This document shows positions 8,591-17,947 of a stretch of DNA of 64,000 bases, one piece after another. How positions within the stretch are numbered: position 1 is the first letter of the stretch; every line of letters starts with the position of its first letter. Origin of the DNA: UBA964 sp037444685 (GTDB lineage Bacteria; Pseudomonadota; Gammaproteobacteria; Steroidobacterales; Steroidobacteraceae); contig JBBILX010000007.1 of NCBI GenBank assembly GCA_037444685.1, positions 124,001 to 188,000 of the forward strand. The letters run 5' to 3'. The notes beneath the pieces were generated by a model. It saw only the letters and a list, made by a program, of their open reading frames with translations, searched no databases and was not told the origin of the DNA. The position numbers were made by a program, and so were the translations under genes.

Positions 8591-10555
8591 ATGTCCCGTG
8601 AACCGGCCGCCGGCGCCGAGAGCGCCAGCAGACGCGCTGCAACCCCCTGGAAGATCGACGACTCGCGCGACCTCTACCACGTCGACGCCTGGGGTCAGGG
8701 CTATTTCTCCATCAATGACGCCGGGCACGTCGTCGTTCGGCCCAACCAGCGGGCCGGCGAGGAAATCGACCTGTTCGAGGTCGTGCAGGGCCTCAAGGCC
8801 CGCGATCTGACGACGCCGGTCGTGGTCCGCTTCTCCGGCATCCTCGCTCACCGCCTGCGTCACCTGCACGAAGCCTTTGCGCAGGCCATCGCGGAGAACG
8901 AGTACCGCAACGGCTACACGGCCGTGTTCCCGATCAAGGTCAACCAGCAGCGCCTCGTCGTCGAGGAGGTCTACCGCTACGGCCGCGAGTTCGGCTTCGG
9001 GCTCGAGGTCGGCAGCAAGCCCGAACTGCTCGCCGTCATGGCGATGAGCGAGAACTCGCCCGACCGGCTGATCGTCTGCAACGGCTTCAAGGACGACAGC
9101 TACATCGAGGCCGTGATCCTCGCGACCAAGCTCGGCCGTACGATCGTGCCCGTGGTCGAGAACTTCGCCGAACTCGCGCTGATCATCAAGCACGCCAGGA
9201 GACACGACGTCACGCCCCGGATCGGCGTTCGCGTCAAGCTCGCCAGCGAAGGCTCGGGGCGCTGGCGCGACTCCGCCGGAGAGAAGTCGAAGTTCGGGCT
9301 GTTCATCACGGAGATCCTCGAGGTCGTGGAGGTCCTGCGACAACACGACATGCTGGACTGCCTCAAGCTCGTGCACTGCCATCCCGGCAGCCAGCTGCAG
9401 GACATCCGTCGGGTCAAGGACGCGATCAACGAGCTCTCGCACGTCTACGCCGAACTCAAGCTGCTCGGCGCCGGGCTCGAGTACATCGACGTCGGCGGCG
9501 GCCTCGGCGTCGACTACGATGGTTCGGGCACGAACTACCCGTCGTCGATGAACTACACGCTGGCCGAGTACGCGAACGACGTCGTCTACCGGATCGCGAG
9601 CGTCTGCAATGCACGCGGTATCGCGCATCCGCGCATCGTCAGCGAGTCCGGTCGCGCGATCGCTGCGCACCACAGCGTGCTGATCTTCAACACGCTCGGC
9701 ACCTCGTCGCTCGACAAGTTCCGCGTCACGGGTCGCGAGGACGAGGACTATCGCGGCTCGGAACCGATCCCGCAGCCCGTGCGCGACCTGTTCGAGGCCT
9801 ACCGCGCGGTCACGGAGCGCCGTCTCGTGGAGTGCTACCACGATGCGATGACGGCGCGCGACCAGACCCTGCAGATGTTCAATCTCGGCCTGATGTCGCT
9901 CGAGTTCCGGGGGCTCGCCGAGAGGCTATTCTGGGCCACGTGCGCCAGGATCCGCGACCTCGCGCGCAAGCTCGATGAGGTTCCCGAGGAACTCGAGGGC
10001 CTCGAAGCGATCCTCTCGGACATCTACTTCTGCAACATGTCGGTGTTCCAGTCACTGCCGGACAGCTGGGCGATCGACCAGCTGTTCCCCATCATGCCGA
10101 TCCACCGGCTCGAGGAGGCCCCGACCCGACGCGGCGTGCTCGCCGACATCACTTGCGATTCGGACGGCAAGATCGACCACTTCGTGAGCCATCGCGAAAT
10201 CAAGCGCACGCTCGAGCTGCACGACATCTCCGCCGGTGACGAGTACTACCTCGCCGCCTTCCTCGTCGGCGCCTATCAGGAAACGCTCGGCGACCTGCAC
10301 AACCTGTTCGGTGACACCCACGTCGTGCATATCCGGCTCGAGGACGACGGCCGGTGGTCGATCGGCGAGATCGTCAAGGGCGACACCGCCAACAAGGTGC
10401 TCGAATACATGGAGTACGACGTCGAAGAGCTCTACCCGGCCCTCGCGCGCGACTGCGAGCGCGCGATCCGCGAGGGTCGCATGACCGTCGCCGAGAGTCA
10501 GGCCATCAAGCGTTTCTACGAAGGTGAGCTCAACGGCTATGCGTATCTGGAGTAG
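8591..10555 (+). CDS. speA: biosynthetic arginine decarboxylase
   Basis: SpeA converts arginine to agmatine with PLP, the first step of the agmatine route to putrescine. The 654-residue length matches the family (about 650). The PLP-lysine segment AVFPIKVNQQ lies near residues 112-121. The TIM-barrel core has the phosphate-binding and product motifs HCHPGSQLQDIRR, IDVGGGLGVDYDG and SESGRAIAAHHS. The C-terminal part carries AFLVGAYQETLGDLHNLFGDT, characteristic of biosynthetic ADC. The ATG at 8591 was chosen because residues from there match the family start (WKIDDSRDLYHVDAWGQGYF). Together with homospermidine synthase at 5490-6914 it defines the local polyamine route; an agmatine-to-putrescine enzyme is not in this window. 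Confidence 0.95.
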   Translation: MSREPAAGAESASRRAATPWKIDDSRDLYHVDAWGQGYFSINDAGHVVVRPNQRAGEEIDLFEVVQGLKARDLTTPVVVRFSGILAHRLRHLHEAFAQAIAENEYRNGYTAVFPIKVNQQRLVVEEVYRYGREFGFGLEVGSKPELLAVMAMSENSPDRLIVCNGFKDDSYIEAVILATKLGRTIVPVVENFAELALIIKHARRHDVTPRIGVRVKLASEGSGRWRDSAGEKSKFGLFITEILEVVEVLRQHDMLDCLKLVHCHPGSQLQDIRRVKDAINELSHVYAELKLLGAGLEYIDVGGGLGVDYDGSGTNYPSSMNYTLAEYANDVVYRIASVCNARGIAHPRIVSESGRAIAAHHSVLIFNTLGTSSLDKFRVTGREDEDYRGSEPIPQPVRDLFEAYRAVTERRLVECYHDAMTARDQTLQMFNLGLMSLEFRGLAERLFWATCARIRDLARKLDEVPEELEGLEAILSDIYFCNMSVFQSLPDSWAIDQLFPIMPIHRLEEAPTRRGVLADITCDSDGKIDHFVSHREIKRTLELHDISAGDEYYLAAFLVGAYQETLGDLHNLFGDTHVVHIRLEDDGRWSIGEIVKGDTANKVLEYMEYDVEELYPALARDCERAIREGRMTVAESQAIKRFYEGELNGYAYLE

Positions 10556-10582
10556 ACGCCGGGCTGGCCGTGCGGCGGCGGC

Positions 10583-11620
10583 TCAACTGCCGCGACGGGC
10601 GATCAGCCATTGCAGTGCGCCACTACCCGGGTTGCGCACGAGGAGCTGATCCCGCGGGCCGACACCCGGAATCTCGATCACACCGCGGGTGCCGGCCGAT
10701 TCCACGCCGAGCGCCGCACACTGCGCCGCTGCGGCGCCGAGATCGTCGACCTCGAAGGCCTGCGCCAGATAGCCGATGTTCGGCGCCCGCGCGCGCGGCC
10801 GCAGGTCTTCGCAGGCGGCGAGGTAATTGCGCGGTTCCGAGACAGCGATCTTTCCGAACATGTGCCCACCCTGCATGAACTGGACGCGCGTGACGCCATC
10901 GGCGGGCAGGCGCAGGAAGGCATTGACGTGCGGCGCCCCCAGTTCGTCGTCGATGAGTACCCCCATGCCAAGCACGCGTTCGTAGAACTGGCGCGCCGCA
11001 TCGAGCGAGCGTACGACGTGTGAGGTCGTGACGACCGGCGTGAAGCCCTGGGGCGTGTAACCGTGCTGCTCGACGTACGCGCGCATCTGGCCGATGCGCG
11101 TGGTCGGATCGCGGCCGGTCAGCTCGACGAGGTTGATCGCCACGTGGTCGGGACCGTCGAAGATCACTTCGATCGGATTGCCAACCTCCTCCGCGAGACT
11201 GTGCTGCGTCGGCACCGACCACGCTGCATGGCCCTGAGCGGCGAAGGCCTGCACGGCAGATCGCAGGTCGCGGGCGTAGAAGTTGAGGTTCGCGAGACCG
11301 ATCACGCGCGAGTGCGCCTCGCGCTGGATTGGCTCGCGCGGGCAGCCACCCGGCAGCGACGCGGCATCGAACTCGAGCAGCAGGAGGCGGCCCACCATGC
11401 CCGCGCCGACGCCGAGCATGCAGGCCCGCGCCGACGCGCCGGCCGGCAGCGACCACAGGCGCTCGAACGCAGGCCCGCGCCAGGCGCAGACGGGGCCGGC
11501 CTCGAGGCCGATCAGGTCGCGATAGAACGCGATCGAGGCCTCGAGGCTTGCCGAGCTGATCACGGCGAACGCGAGCGGGCTCCCGCCCGGTGCGACGATC
11601 GGGGGTCCAGAAACGGTCAC
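10583..11620 (-). CDS. VOC-superfamily protein with two vicinal-oxygen-chelate modules
   Basis: The 345-residue protein holds two glyoxalase/dioxygenase-type (VOC) domains, at about residues 12-165 and 190-335. Typical starts of the paired beta-alpha-beta units are visible: SLEASIAFYRDLIGL, DLRSAVQAFAAQGHA and SLDAARQFYERVLGMGVL. The start is a GTG whose TG is shared with the TGA of the upstream phzF-like gene (GTGA, 11617-11620), so translation is coupled. Such proteins include ring-cleaving dioxygenases and isomerases; the metal ligands cannot be assigned confidently by eye, so the substrate is open. Confidence 0.8.
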   Translation of the reverse strand: MTVSGPPIVAPGGSPLAFAVISSASLEASIAFYRDLIGLEAGPVCAWRGPAFERLWSLPAGASARACMLGVGAGMVGRLLLLEFDAASLPGGCPREPIQREAHSRVIGLANLNFYARDLRSAVQAFAAQGHAAWSVPTQHSLAEEVGNPIEVIFDGPDHVAINLVELTGRDPTTRIGQMRAYVEQHGYTPQGFTPVVTTSHVVRSLDAARQFYERVLGMGVLIDDELGAPHVNAFLRLPADGVTRVQFMQGGHMFGKIAVSEPRNYLAACEDLRPRARAPNIGYLAQAFEVDDLGAAAAQCAALGVESAGTRGVIEIPGVGPRDQLLVRNPGSGALQWLIARRGS

Positions 11621-12474
11621 GGCTCGATCTCGCCGCTGCCGACCGCCACGACCTGACCGCCGACGCGCACCGTGCGCGCCGCATCGATCGAGAGCAGCAG
11701 TTCCGACGGGCGGCGCAGTCGCTCGCCCTGGTGCACGCGGCGAACCAGCGGCGGCGTAGCGCCAATCGCGAGGTACCAGCCGCCGAGGTTCGCGCAGGCC
11801 GAGCCGGTGGCCGGATCCTCACGGAACGCACCATCCGCCTCGAACAGAAAGCGGGCCAGGACCGTGCCGTCGCCGGTCTCGGCGAACACGTAAGTGAACT
11901 GCCGACCCTGCGAACCGCGCAATGGCGCGAGGCGCGCCGGATCCGGCGCCACGCGTCCGACGGCCGACGCATCGACGAGCGGCACGATCAGCTGATCCGA
12001 GCCCGAATCGATCCAGAGCGGCCGACGACCGTCTGGCTCTGCGACGATATCGGAGGCGTGCAGTCCCAGCGCGGCCGCCAGCCCCGCGACCGGGACCGCG
12101 AGCTCTCGCCGCGTGGCCGGGTTCGCCGTCAACGTCCAGCGATCGCCGTGGGCCTGCACCGCTATCAGGCCCGCCTGCATCTCGAGCGTGACGGTGTCCG
12201 TGGGCCTCGCCTGCAGCGCGTGGACGACATGGGCGGTCCCGAGCGTCGGATGCCCCGCGAAAGGCATCTCGAAGTCCGGCGTGAAGATGCGAACCCTCGC
12301 CGTCGCGCGCGACGAGGGCAGGATGAAGGTGGTCTCCGACAGGTTGAACTGACGCGCCAGCGCCTGCATCGATTCCGCATCGAGGCCGCTGCCATCCTCG
12401 AACACGCAGAGCGGATTGCCCGTGAGCCGGCCGCCACGGGTGAAGACATTGACGAGGTGGTATCGAAGTCGCAT
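11617..12474 (-). CDS. PhzF-family isomerase/epimerase
   Basis: The 285-residue product has the PhzF/diaminopimelate-epimerase-like fold. The family start YHLVNVFTRGGRLTGNPLCV is followed by the catalytic-glutamate region NLSETTFIL, then FTPDFEMPFAGHPTLGTAHV. The second half carries FREDPATGSACANLGGWYL, which contains the anion-binding G-[ST] motif. No Cys pair of the DapF type is present, which favours PhzF. It is transcribed with the VOC protein through a 4-base overlap, suggesting a shared but unknown substrate. Confidence 0.88.
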   Translation of the reverse strand: MRLRYHLVNVFTRGGRLTGNPLCVFEDGSGLDAESMQALARQFNLSETTFILPSSRATARVRIFTPDFEMPFAGHPTLGTAHVVHALQARPTDTVTLEMQAGLIAVQAHGDRWTLTANPATRRELAVPVAGLAAALGLHASDIVAEPDGRRPLWIDSGSDQLIVPLVDASAVGRVAPDPARLAPLRGSQGRQFTYVFAETGDGTVLARFLFEADGAFREDPATGSACANLGGWYLAIGATPPLVRRVHQGERLRRPSELLLSIDAARTVRVGGQVVAVGSGEIEP

Positions 12475-12643
12475 GGATCCCGGCGGCCCCGCACCGATTC
12501 ACTGCACGTCGGCGCCCGGTCCCCTCTGCGGGCAGCCACAGACCCGGAGGGCCCGGCGAATCCGGACACCGTGTCGAACGCGCGATCCTGCAGTACGCCC
12601 CAAACACCTTACGTCGGCCCGGCATGGCTGTCGAGGCACGGAT

Positions 12644-12673
12644 TTGGCGTTGCGGTGCGGCTCTGGCTAAAGT
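12644..12673 (+). promoter_or_regulatory. candidate sigma-70 promoter of methyltransferase module A
   Basis: A TTGGCG hexamer (12644-12649) and TAAAGT (12668-12673) are 18 bases apart. Transcription would start close to the ATG at 12680, which lacks a ribosome-binding site, so the message could be leaderless. This is a by-eye match only. Confidence 0.3.
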
Positions 12674-12679
12674 CACGGC

Positions 12680-13798
12680 ATGAATGCCGTGCTCGAATCC
12701 GCCCCACACCGGTCGCTGCTGCAAATCCACGAGAGCCGCGATTTCCGCAGCTACCATGCCTTCCTGCGGGCCGCGCGCAGCTACGCCGAGGGACCGCTGG
12801 TGGTCCGGATGCACGACGAGTACCAAGCCCGCGCACTGCCGCCGGCCACGGACTGGCGCGAGCTCGAACGCCAGCTCGACGCGCAGACGTCTTTCCAGCT
12901 CTATTGGTGGTACTACCGCAACCTGCAGCGCTTCAAGTATCACCGGCCTGATCTCGGTATCTTCGCGACCGTTGGCGCCCAGCGCGCGCAGATCGAGGCG
13001 GCGCTCGACGCGGCGGCGCGCGCGGCGCCGCCCGGGCGGCTGCGCCTGAATCCGACGCTGCCGCTGCCGGATTACTTCCGCTACGTGCCCTTCCACCAGC
13101 ACACGGGCGGCGTCACGCACGACCCGCTCGACGGCGTCAGCTACGAGATCGGGAGACGCACGACCGTCGCGGCGCATGCCGATCCGAATGGCATCTATCA
13201 CCTGCTCTTCGATGCGATCGACGCTCACACGAAGGGGCGGCGCTTTGCGCGAGTGCTGGACTGGGGCACGGGGCATGGGGCCGCGCTCGTCGCCTGGCAG
13301 CAGCGAAACCCGCAGTCGGAATGCCATGGCGTCGACCTGTCGGCGCCCTGTCTCAAGCTCGCCAACCTGCGCGCGCTCGAGCGTGGCTACCGTTTCTTCC
13401 TGTCGCAGCAGGACCTCGAGCATCTCGACTATCCGGACGGCACCTTCGACCTGATCTTCTTCAACTTCATGCTGCACGAGCTGCCTCCGGCCCACATGCC
13501 GGCGCTGCTCCGCGAAGCCTGCCGCGTGCTCGAGCCCGGCGGTCTCTTTGCCGGCCACGAGTTCCACCTGCGGCCCGGCGACCTGTTCCAGAACGTGCTG
13601 CAACGCAGCCATGCGCTGACCAACAACGAAACCTACTCGACGCCGTGGTACGAGACGCCGATCGAACGGATGGCGCTCGAGGCAGGTTTCTCCCGGACGC
13701 ACGTCGCGCCGTTCGAACGCCTCAACCGCTCGGTGCAGCGCCCCGGCGGCCCGCCCATCCAGGTGAACTTCTGGAATTTCTACGTCTTCGAGAAGTGA
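12680..13798 (+). CDS. class I SAM-dependent methyltransferase, module A
   Basis: The 372-residue protein has an N-terminal helical region (about 1-125) with WWYYRNLQRFKYHRPDLG. A conserved linker LPLPDYFRYVPFHQHTGG follows (128-144). The Rossmann methyltransferase domain (from about 188) has motif I VLDWGTGHG (192-200), the acidic second motif HGVDLSAPCLKLANLRA (216-232) and FNFMLHELPP (261-270). It is a paralogue of the gene at 41727-42956 and of the decayed gene at 38062-38780: all three share the hD-x-x-AP-x-L and hHE motifs. A homologous small partner gene follows 3 bases later. No signal peptide is seen here, unlike the second copy. The substrate is unknown; ubiE-like or natural-product O-methyltransferases are alternatives. 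Confidence 0.85.
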   Translation: MNAVLESAPHRSLLQIHESRDFRSYHAFLRAARSYAEGPLVVRMHDEYQARALPPATDWRELERQLDAQTSFQLYWWYYRNLQRFKYHRPDLGIFATVGAQRAQIEAALDAAARAAPPGRLRLNPTLPLPDYFRYVPFHQHTGGVTHDPLDGVSYEIGRRTTVAAHADPNGIYHLLFDAIDAHTKGRRFARVLDWGTGHGAALVAWQQRNPQSECHGVDLSAPCLKLANLRALERGYRFFLSQQDLEHLDYPDGTFDLIFFNFMLHELPPAHMPALLREACRVLEPGGLFAGHEFHLRPGDLFQNVLQRSHALTNNETYSTPWYETPIERMALEAGFSRTHVAPFERLNRSVQRPGGPPIQVNFWNFYVFEK

Positions 13799-13801
13799 GT
13801 C

Positions 13802-14158
13802 ATGAGGGAGCATCGCTACAACGCCGCACTGCAGGGACCCGTTCTCGGCGCGGAGCCCGATTTCCTGCGGGCGCTGCCGATGGACAACGCGGTCGGCGCC
13901 ATCGTCGCCCTGGCGGCCGAGGTCTACCTGCTGCGCGAGCGGCTCCAGGCCCTCGAGGCCGAACTCGAGAACCGGCGCATCCTGCCACCCGGCGCCGTCG
14001 AGCGTCACGAGGGTACGCCAGATCAGCAACAGGCCCGCGCCGAGGATCTCGCGCGCTTCACGAACCGCGTACTCAGCGAACTCGCCCGCGATCGGACACC
14101 GGTGTCGACCATCGATTCGCGCGTGGTGGACTTCCTGCGCCCGCCGTCGCAACCGTAA
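13802..14158 (+). CDS. small helical protein, partner of methyltransferase A
   Basis: I do not recognise a named family for this 118-residue protein. It starts 3 bases after the methyltransferase stop. From residue 21 it aligns without gaps over 77 positions with the small protein at 42956-43300. Shared positions include FL, a DN pair, A-x-x-AE, R-x-RL, E-x-x-LE, and a final L-x-RD. The segment MDNAVGAIVALAAEVYLL is a helix with hydrophobic character, followed by a charged coiled-coil-like stretch RERLQALEAELENR. It may bind the methyltransferase or a membrane surface; this is inference from linkage. Confidence 0.75.
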   Translation: MREHRYNAALQGPVLGAEPDFLRALPMDNAVGAIVALAAEVYLLRERLQALEAELENRRILPPGAVERHEGTPDQQQARAEDLARFTNRVLSELARDRTPVSTIDSRVVDFLRPPSQP

Positions 14159-14219
14159 CCGATCGTCATACTGGCATAATGACTGGCGGCCGCTCCCGGC
14201 CGCTTCCAAGGAGATCCCG

Positions 14220-15128
14220 ATGCACTCACTGCGGACTGCGGCCCTCTGCGCCGCCTTGCTCGCGGCCGGACAGACCGGCCCCGTCGCACTGGCCGCCAAG
14301 GCCGGCGCGAAGATCGATCTCGGCACACCCGAGGGCGCCAACCGGGCCGCGCGCCGCGTGCAATGCTCGGACAAGGATGGTGAGCCCACGGTCTACTGGT
14401 TCCACGGCGAGGGCTTCGCGCGCGTGCCGGGGGAGCCCGACCGCAAGCTCTTCAACGTCGAGGGCATGAACGTCCGCACCTGCGTGACGGTCGACGACCC
14501 GCAGCGCGGCAAGGGCTGGCGCCTCGTGTCCCGCGAACTGCTGCTCTACGCCGACCCGGCAACCGGCGAGCTGCTGAAGACGTGGAAGAACCCGTGGACG
14601 GGCAAGACCGTCGAGGTCCTGCAGACAGCCAACGACCCGGTCAACCAGCGTCCGGTTTTTGCGGTCGGCGCCGATGGCAAACCGGCAAGCTGGCGCGGCA
14701 CGATCGTCGGCGACACCTGGTGGAATACGCTGACCGTGCCACTGTTCTATCGCAACCCGCTCGGCGGGGACTACCAGAAGTACGTCGGCGGCGCCTATCA
14801 CGCGACCGAGATGTTCAATTTCTTCGGCAAGGTCAGCGAGCTCACCGATCCGCGCATCGCCAATCCTCCAGTCCAGGTCGGCTGGGTGCGGCTCGCGAGT
14901 TGGCTGCCCTGGATGGAGATGGGTGATCGGGTCGGCTTGATCTACATTCATGCGGCGGGCCGCAAGCTCGAGCGTTTCGACCAGTTGCCCGCGGTGATAC
15001 TCAAGGCGATTGAAACCACTTATCCGGAATATCGGACCCCTCCGCCGGGCGACGATGCGCGCCCGAACGAGACGAGCTGGACTTACTTCAAGAAGAAGGT
15101 TGCGCCAGAGCCGGCGACGTCCCGGTAG
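14220..15128 (+). CDS. DUF1838 family protein, exported
   Basis: The 302-residue protein has a signal peptide (about residues 1-25, ending near VALAAKAG) and a body typical of DUF1838: RRVQCSDKDGEPTVYWFHGEG, LFNVEGMNVRTC, LLLYADPATGELLKTWKNPW, and a Trp-rich C-terminal half with WVRLASWLPWMEMGDR. The function of DUF1838 is unknown. An AAGGAG ribosome-binding site precedes the ATG, and a CATAAT-like -10 element lies about 40 bases upstream. It may have its own promoter even though it follows the methyltransferase module by 61 bases. A strong terminator follows at 15150-15181. Confidence 0.85.
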   Translation: MHSLRTAALCAALLAAGQTGPVALAAKAGAKIDLGTPEGANRAARRVQCSDKDGEPTVYWFHGEGFARVPGEPDRKLFNVEGMNVRTCVTVDDPQRGKGWRLVSRELLLYADPATGELLKTWKNPWTGKTVEVLQTANDPVNQRPVFAVGADGKPASWRGTIVGDTWWNTLTVPLFYRNPLGGDYQKYVGGAYHATEMFNFFGKVSELTDPRIANPPVQVGWVRLASWLPWMEMGDRVGLIYIHAAGRKLERFDQLPAVILKAIETTYPEYRTPPPGDDARPNETSWTYFKKKVAPEPATSR

Positions 15129-15149
15129 GTCGCGCAGCCCAGACATTGC

Positions 15150-15181
15150 GGGCCGCCGGCGAGGATCGGCGGCCCTTTTTT
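15150..15181 (+). terminator. Rho-independent terminator after the DUF1838 gene
   Basis: A 9-bp GC stem (GGGCCGCCG at 15150-15158, CGGCGGCCC at 15167-15175) is followed by six T residues. Confidence 0.9.
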
Positions 15182-15368
15182 GCAGTGCTTACTGCCGATG
15201 TCGTGGCGCCGGGCTCACGTTTACATCCTCTCGGCGCCCGGAGTAGCATCAGTCGCGTTCGGCTAACGAACAGGGGGCAGGACCTCGTCCTGTGTACGAC
15301 TGACGACCGGACCGGCAGCGGCCGCAGCGCCGCGAGCTGCAGTCCGATTCTGGGAAAGAGAGATCTGG

Positions 15369-15656
15369 ATGACGACGATCTACGTGGGCAACCTGCCCTT
15401 TTCGGCGACCGATGCCGACGTGCGCGTGCTGTTCGAACGTCACGGCAAGGTCGAGTCGGTGAAGATCATCAACGATCGGGAAACCGGCAAGCCTCGCGGC
15501 TTCGCCTTCGTCGACATGCCGGCCGCCGACGCACAGGCGGCCATTGCCGGATTGAACGGATATCAGATGAACGGGCGGCCTCTGCGCGTCAACGAAGCGC
15601 AGGAGCGACCGCAGCGTCCGCGGCCCCCGGGCGGGGGCGGCGCATTCCGCCGCTGA
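15369..15656 (+). CDS. RRM-type RNA-binding protein
   Basis: The 95-residue protein is a single RNA recognition motif with a short Arg/Pro/Gly tail. RNP2 is IYVGNL (residues 4-9) and RNP1 is KPRGFAFVDM (about 41-50). The beta-alpha-beta-beta-alpha-beta spacing is complete up to about residue 78, and the tail QRPRPPGGGGAFRR resembles cyanobacterial and proteobacterial single-RRM proteins, some of which are cold-induced. The leader of about 190 bases between the preceding terminator and the ATG could hold regulation, but I see no clear motif in it. Confidence 0.92.
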   Translation: MTTIYVGNLPFSATDADVRVLFERHGKVESVKIINDRETGKPRGFAFVDMPAADAQAAIAGLNGYQMNGRPLRVNEAQERPQRPRPPGGGGAFRR

Positions 15657-15707
15657 CCCCAGTGGGCTTCCCGGGCCCGCGCGCCGGCGGCGCGGGGGCC
15701 TCAGGTT

Positions 15708-17801
15708 TCACCACATCTGCCGCGAACGCTGCAGCACGTCGACGCTCGCCGGCGTGGCCGCGCCGTCGAGACCTTCGTCGACGATCGCTGAGCCGTGGAA
15801 GACGGTCGCTTCGAGCGTCTTGCGGACCCGCTCGGTCAGGAAACGACTGCGGCCACCGTAGACGTGCGCGTCGCTCTTCGGTCCCTGGCTGGTCACTGCG
15901 AAGCGCAGGGGCTGGATCAGCGCCAGTTCTGTCTTCGCTCGCGTCATCGCGACGTACAGCAATCGGCGTTCCTCTTCGATCAGCACCTCGCTGCGCGTCG
16001 AGAACTCGGACGGGAAACTGCCCTCGACGACGTTGAGCACGGTCACGCTGTCCCATTCCATGCCCTTGGCGGAGTGCACCGTGGACAGCACGACGTAGTC
16101 TTCGTCGAGCTGTGGCTGGCCCGCGAGATCGCTGGTGGACTGCGGCGGATCGAGCGTCATTTCGGTCAGGAAGCGCTCGCGGCTCGGGTACTGGGTGGAG
16201 AGCAGCTCGATCTGATCGAGATCGCCGACGCGCGTGTGCAGATGGTCGTAGAGGCGCTCGAAATGCGGTCGGTACCACTCGCGCGCGAGTCTCACCTGTC
16301 CCGGCCAGGGTAGCGCAGGATCGGCGAGTGTCTGGTAGAGCTCCACGAACCGGCTCCATGCGACACGGGCCTCCGGCGGCGGAGAGAATCCGCCGAGCGT
16401 GCGGAACGAGTAGCCGGCCGCCCTGACGTGATCGAGGACCTTGCGGGCATTGACCGGACCGAGGCCCGGGAGCAGCTGCGCGACGCGAAAGCCGGCCAGC
16501 TCGTTGCGCGGATTGTCGGCCCAGCGCAGGATCGACAGCAGATCCTTGACGTGCGCGCCCTCGAGGAAGCGCAGCCCGCCGTACTTCACGAAAGGGATCT
16601 TGCGCCTCGTGAGCTCGATCTCGAGCAGGTCGCTGTGGCTGCCAGTACGGAACAGCACGGCCTGACGGCGCAACGGCACATTGGCCTCGCGCTTACGGAG
16701 GAGCTGCTGGCAGACGTACTCGGCCTGCGACTGCAGATCGTCGGTGGTCACGAAGAGCGGCAGCGGGCCTGCGCCGCGGGAAGAGAGAAGCTGCTTGCGG
16801 AACTGCCGCGGCGCCTCTGCCATCAGGGCGTTGCTGGCGTCGAGGATCGGTTGCGTCGAACGGTAGTTCAGGGCCAGCGACACGACCTCGGCACGGGGCT
16901 CGAACTGCCCCGGGAATCCTAGGATGTTGTCGACGGCCGCCGCACGAAACGAGTAGATCGATTGTGCGTCGTCCCCGACCACGAACAGGCCCGAGCCGTC
17001 GGGCTTCAGCGCACGGAGGATCTCGGCCTGCAAACGGTTCGTATCCTGATACTCGTCGACGAGCACGTGGTCGAAATGGGCTCCGACGTGCTGCGCGAAG
17101 CGCGGTTCCAGCATCATGCTGTGCCACAACAGCAGCAGGTCGTCGAAATCGAGCAGCGACAGCTGCTGCTTGCGCTCGACGTAGGCGCGGTACAGCCGCG
17201 TCAGCTCTCCGGCCCACGGGCTACACCACGGAAAATGCGTCTCCAAAGTCTCCTGGAGCGACCGCTGGCTGTTAACCCGGTGGGAGTAGATCGCCAGGCA
17301 AAGGTCCTTGCGCGGGAACCGCTGCGCCTTCTGCGCGAGTCCGAGCTCCTCCCGCAGCGTGTCGATCAGATCCGCCGAGTCGCCGCGGTCGAGCACCGTG
17401 AAGGCCGGATCGAGGTTCAGGTGCCTCGCATAGTGGCGCAGCAGACGGTTGCCGATCGAGTGAAAGGTGCCGGCCCATTGCAGCCGCTGGGCGAGCGTCT
17501 GGCTCGTGCCACCGAGCGTCTCGCCGAGCGCCTCCTTGACGATGTCGCGGGCGCGCCGCCGCATCTCCGTGGCCGCGTGGCGCGTGAACGTGAGCAGCAG
17601 GACGCGAGCCGGATCGACGCCGTTGAGCACGAGGTGCGCGACGCGATGCGCGATCGTCGAGGTCTTGCCGGTTCCCGCACCGGCGACGACGAGTACGGGA
17701 CCGCAGCGCCAGCCTCTGGCCGGAGGCGGCAGGGGTTCGCCGAGCGACACGGCGCGTCGCTGCTGGCTGTTGAGCTTCGCGAGATGGGCGGCCGTCGACA
17801 T
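15708..17801 (-). CDS. UvrD/Rep-like SF1 DNA helicase
   Basis: This is a 697-residue superfamily 1A helicase. Motifs in order: Q motif LNSQQRRAV (10-18), Walker A AGAGTGKT (40-47), Ia LLLTFTRHAATEMRRRA, II VDEYQDTN, III GDDAQSIYSFRAA, IV ALNYRST, V VLSTVHSAKGMEWDSV and VI RRLLYVAMTRAK. The ATG at 17801 precedes the Q motif directly; an in-frame start at 17936 would add 45 residues with no family match. The order of motifs and the length are like Rep/UvrD/PcrA. It probably unwinds DNA during repair or replication restart. It is divergent from the gene at 17948. Confidence 0.93.
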   Translation of the reverse strand: MSTAAHLAKLNSQQRRAVSLGEPLPPPARGWRCGPVLVVAGAGTGKTSTIAHRVAHLVLNGVDPARVLLLTFTRHAATEMRRRARDIVKEALGETLGGTSQTLAQRLQWAGTFHSIGNRLLRHYARHLNLDPAFTVLDRGDSADLIDTLREELGLAQKAQRFPRKDLCLAIYSHRVNSQRSLQETLETHFPWCSPWAGELTRLYRAYVERKQQLSLLDFDDLLLLWHSMMLEPRFAQHVGAHFDHVLVDEYQDTNRLQAEILRALKPDGSGLFVVGDDAQSIYSFRAAAVDNILGFPGQFEPRAEVVSLALNYRSTQPILDASNALMAEAPRQFRKQLLSSRGAGPLPLFVTTDDLQSQAEYVCQQLLRKREANVPLRRQAVLFRTGSHSDLLEIELTRRKIPFVKYGGLRFLEGAHVKDLLSILRWADNPRNELAGFRVAQLLPGLGPVNARKVLDHVRAAGYSFRTLGGFSPPPEARVAWSRFVELYQTLADPALPWPGQVRLAREWYRPHFERLYDHLHTRVGDLDQIELLSTQYPSRERFLTEMTLDPPQSTSDLAGQPQLDEDYVVLSTVHSAKGMEWDSVTVLNVVEGSFPSEFSTRSEVLIEEERRLLYVAMTRAKTELALIQPLRFAVTSQGPKSDAHVYGGRSRFLTERVRKTLEATVFHGSAIVDEGLDGAATPASVDVLQRSRQMW

Positions 17802-17947
17802 CCGCTCGACTATACGAGACGGGCCATCGGCGAGCCAATGCAGCGGCCGGGCCGCTGAGGCATCGATCACACAACCGTTGTCGGATCGCGGCCGATCGCG
17901 GATCATCCGCAGCCGCAGGCGCGGCGGACACCGCACAGGTACTGACC

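Noticed and set aside
11819..14389. Long open frame on the minus strand (856 codons)
   Set aside because: It is antisense to the MTase module and overlaps phzF; its residue composition is that of a shadow frame in GC-rich DNA.
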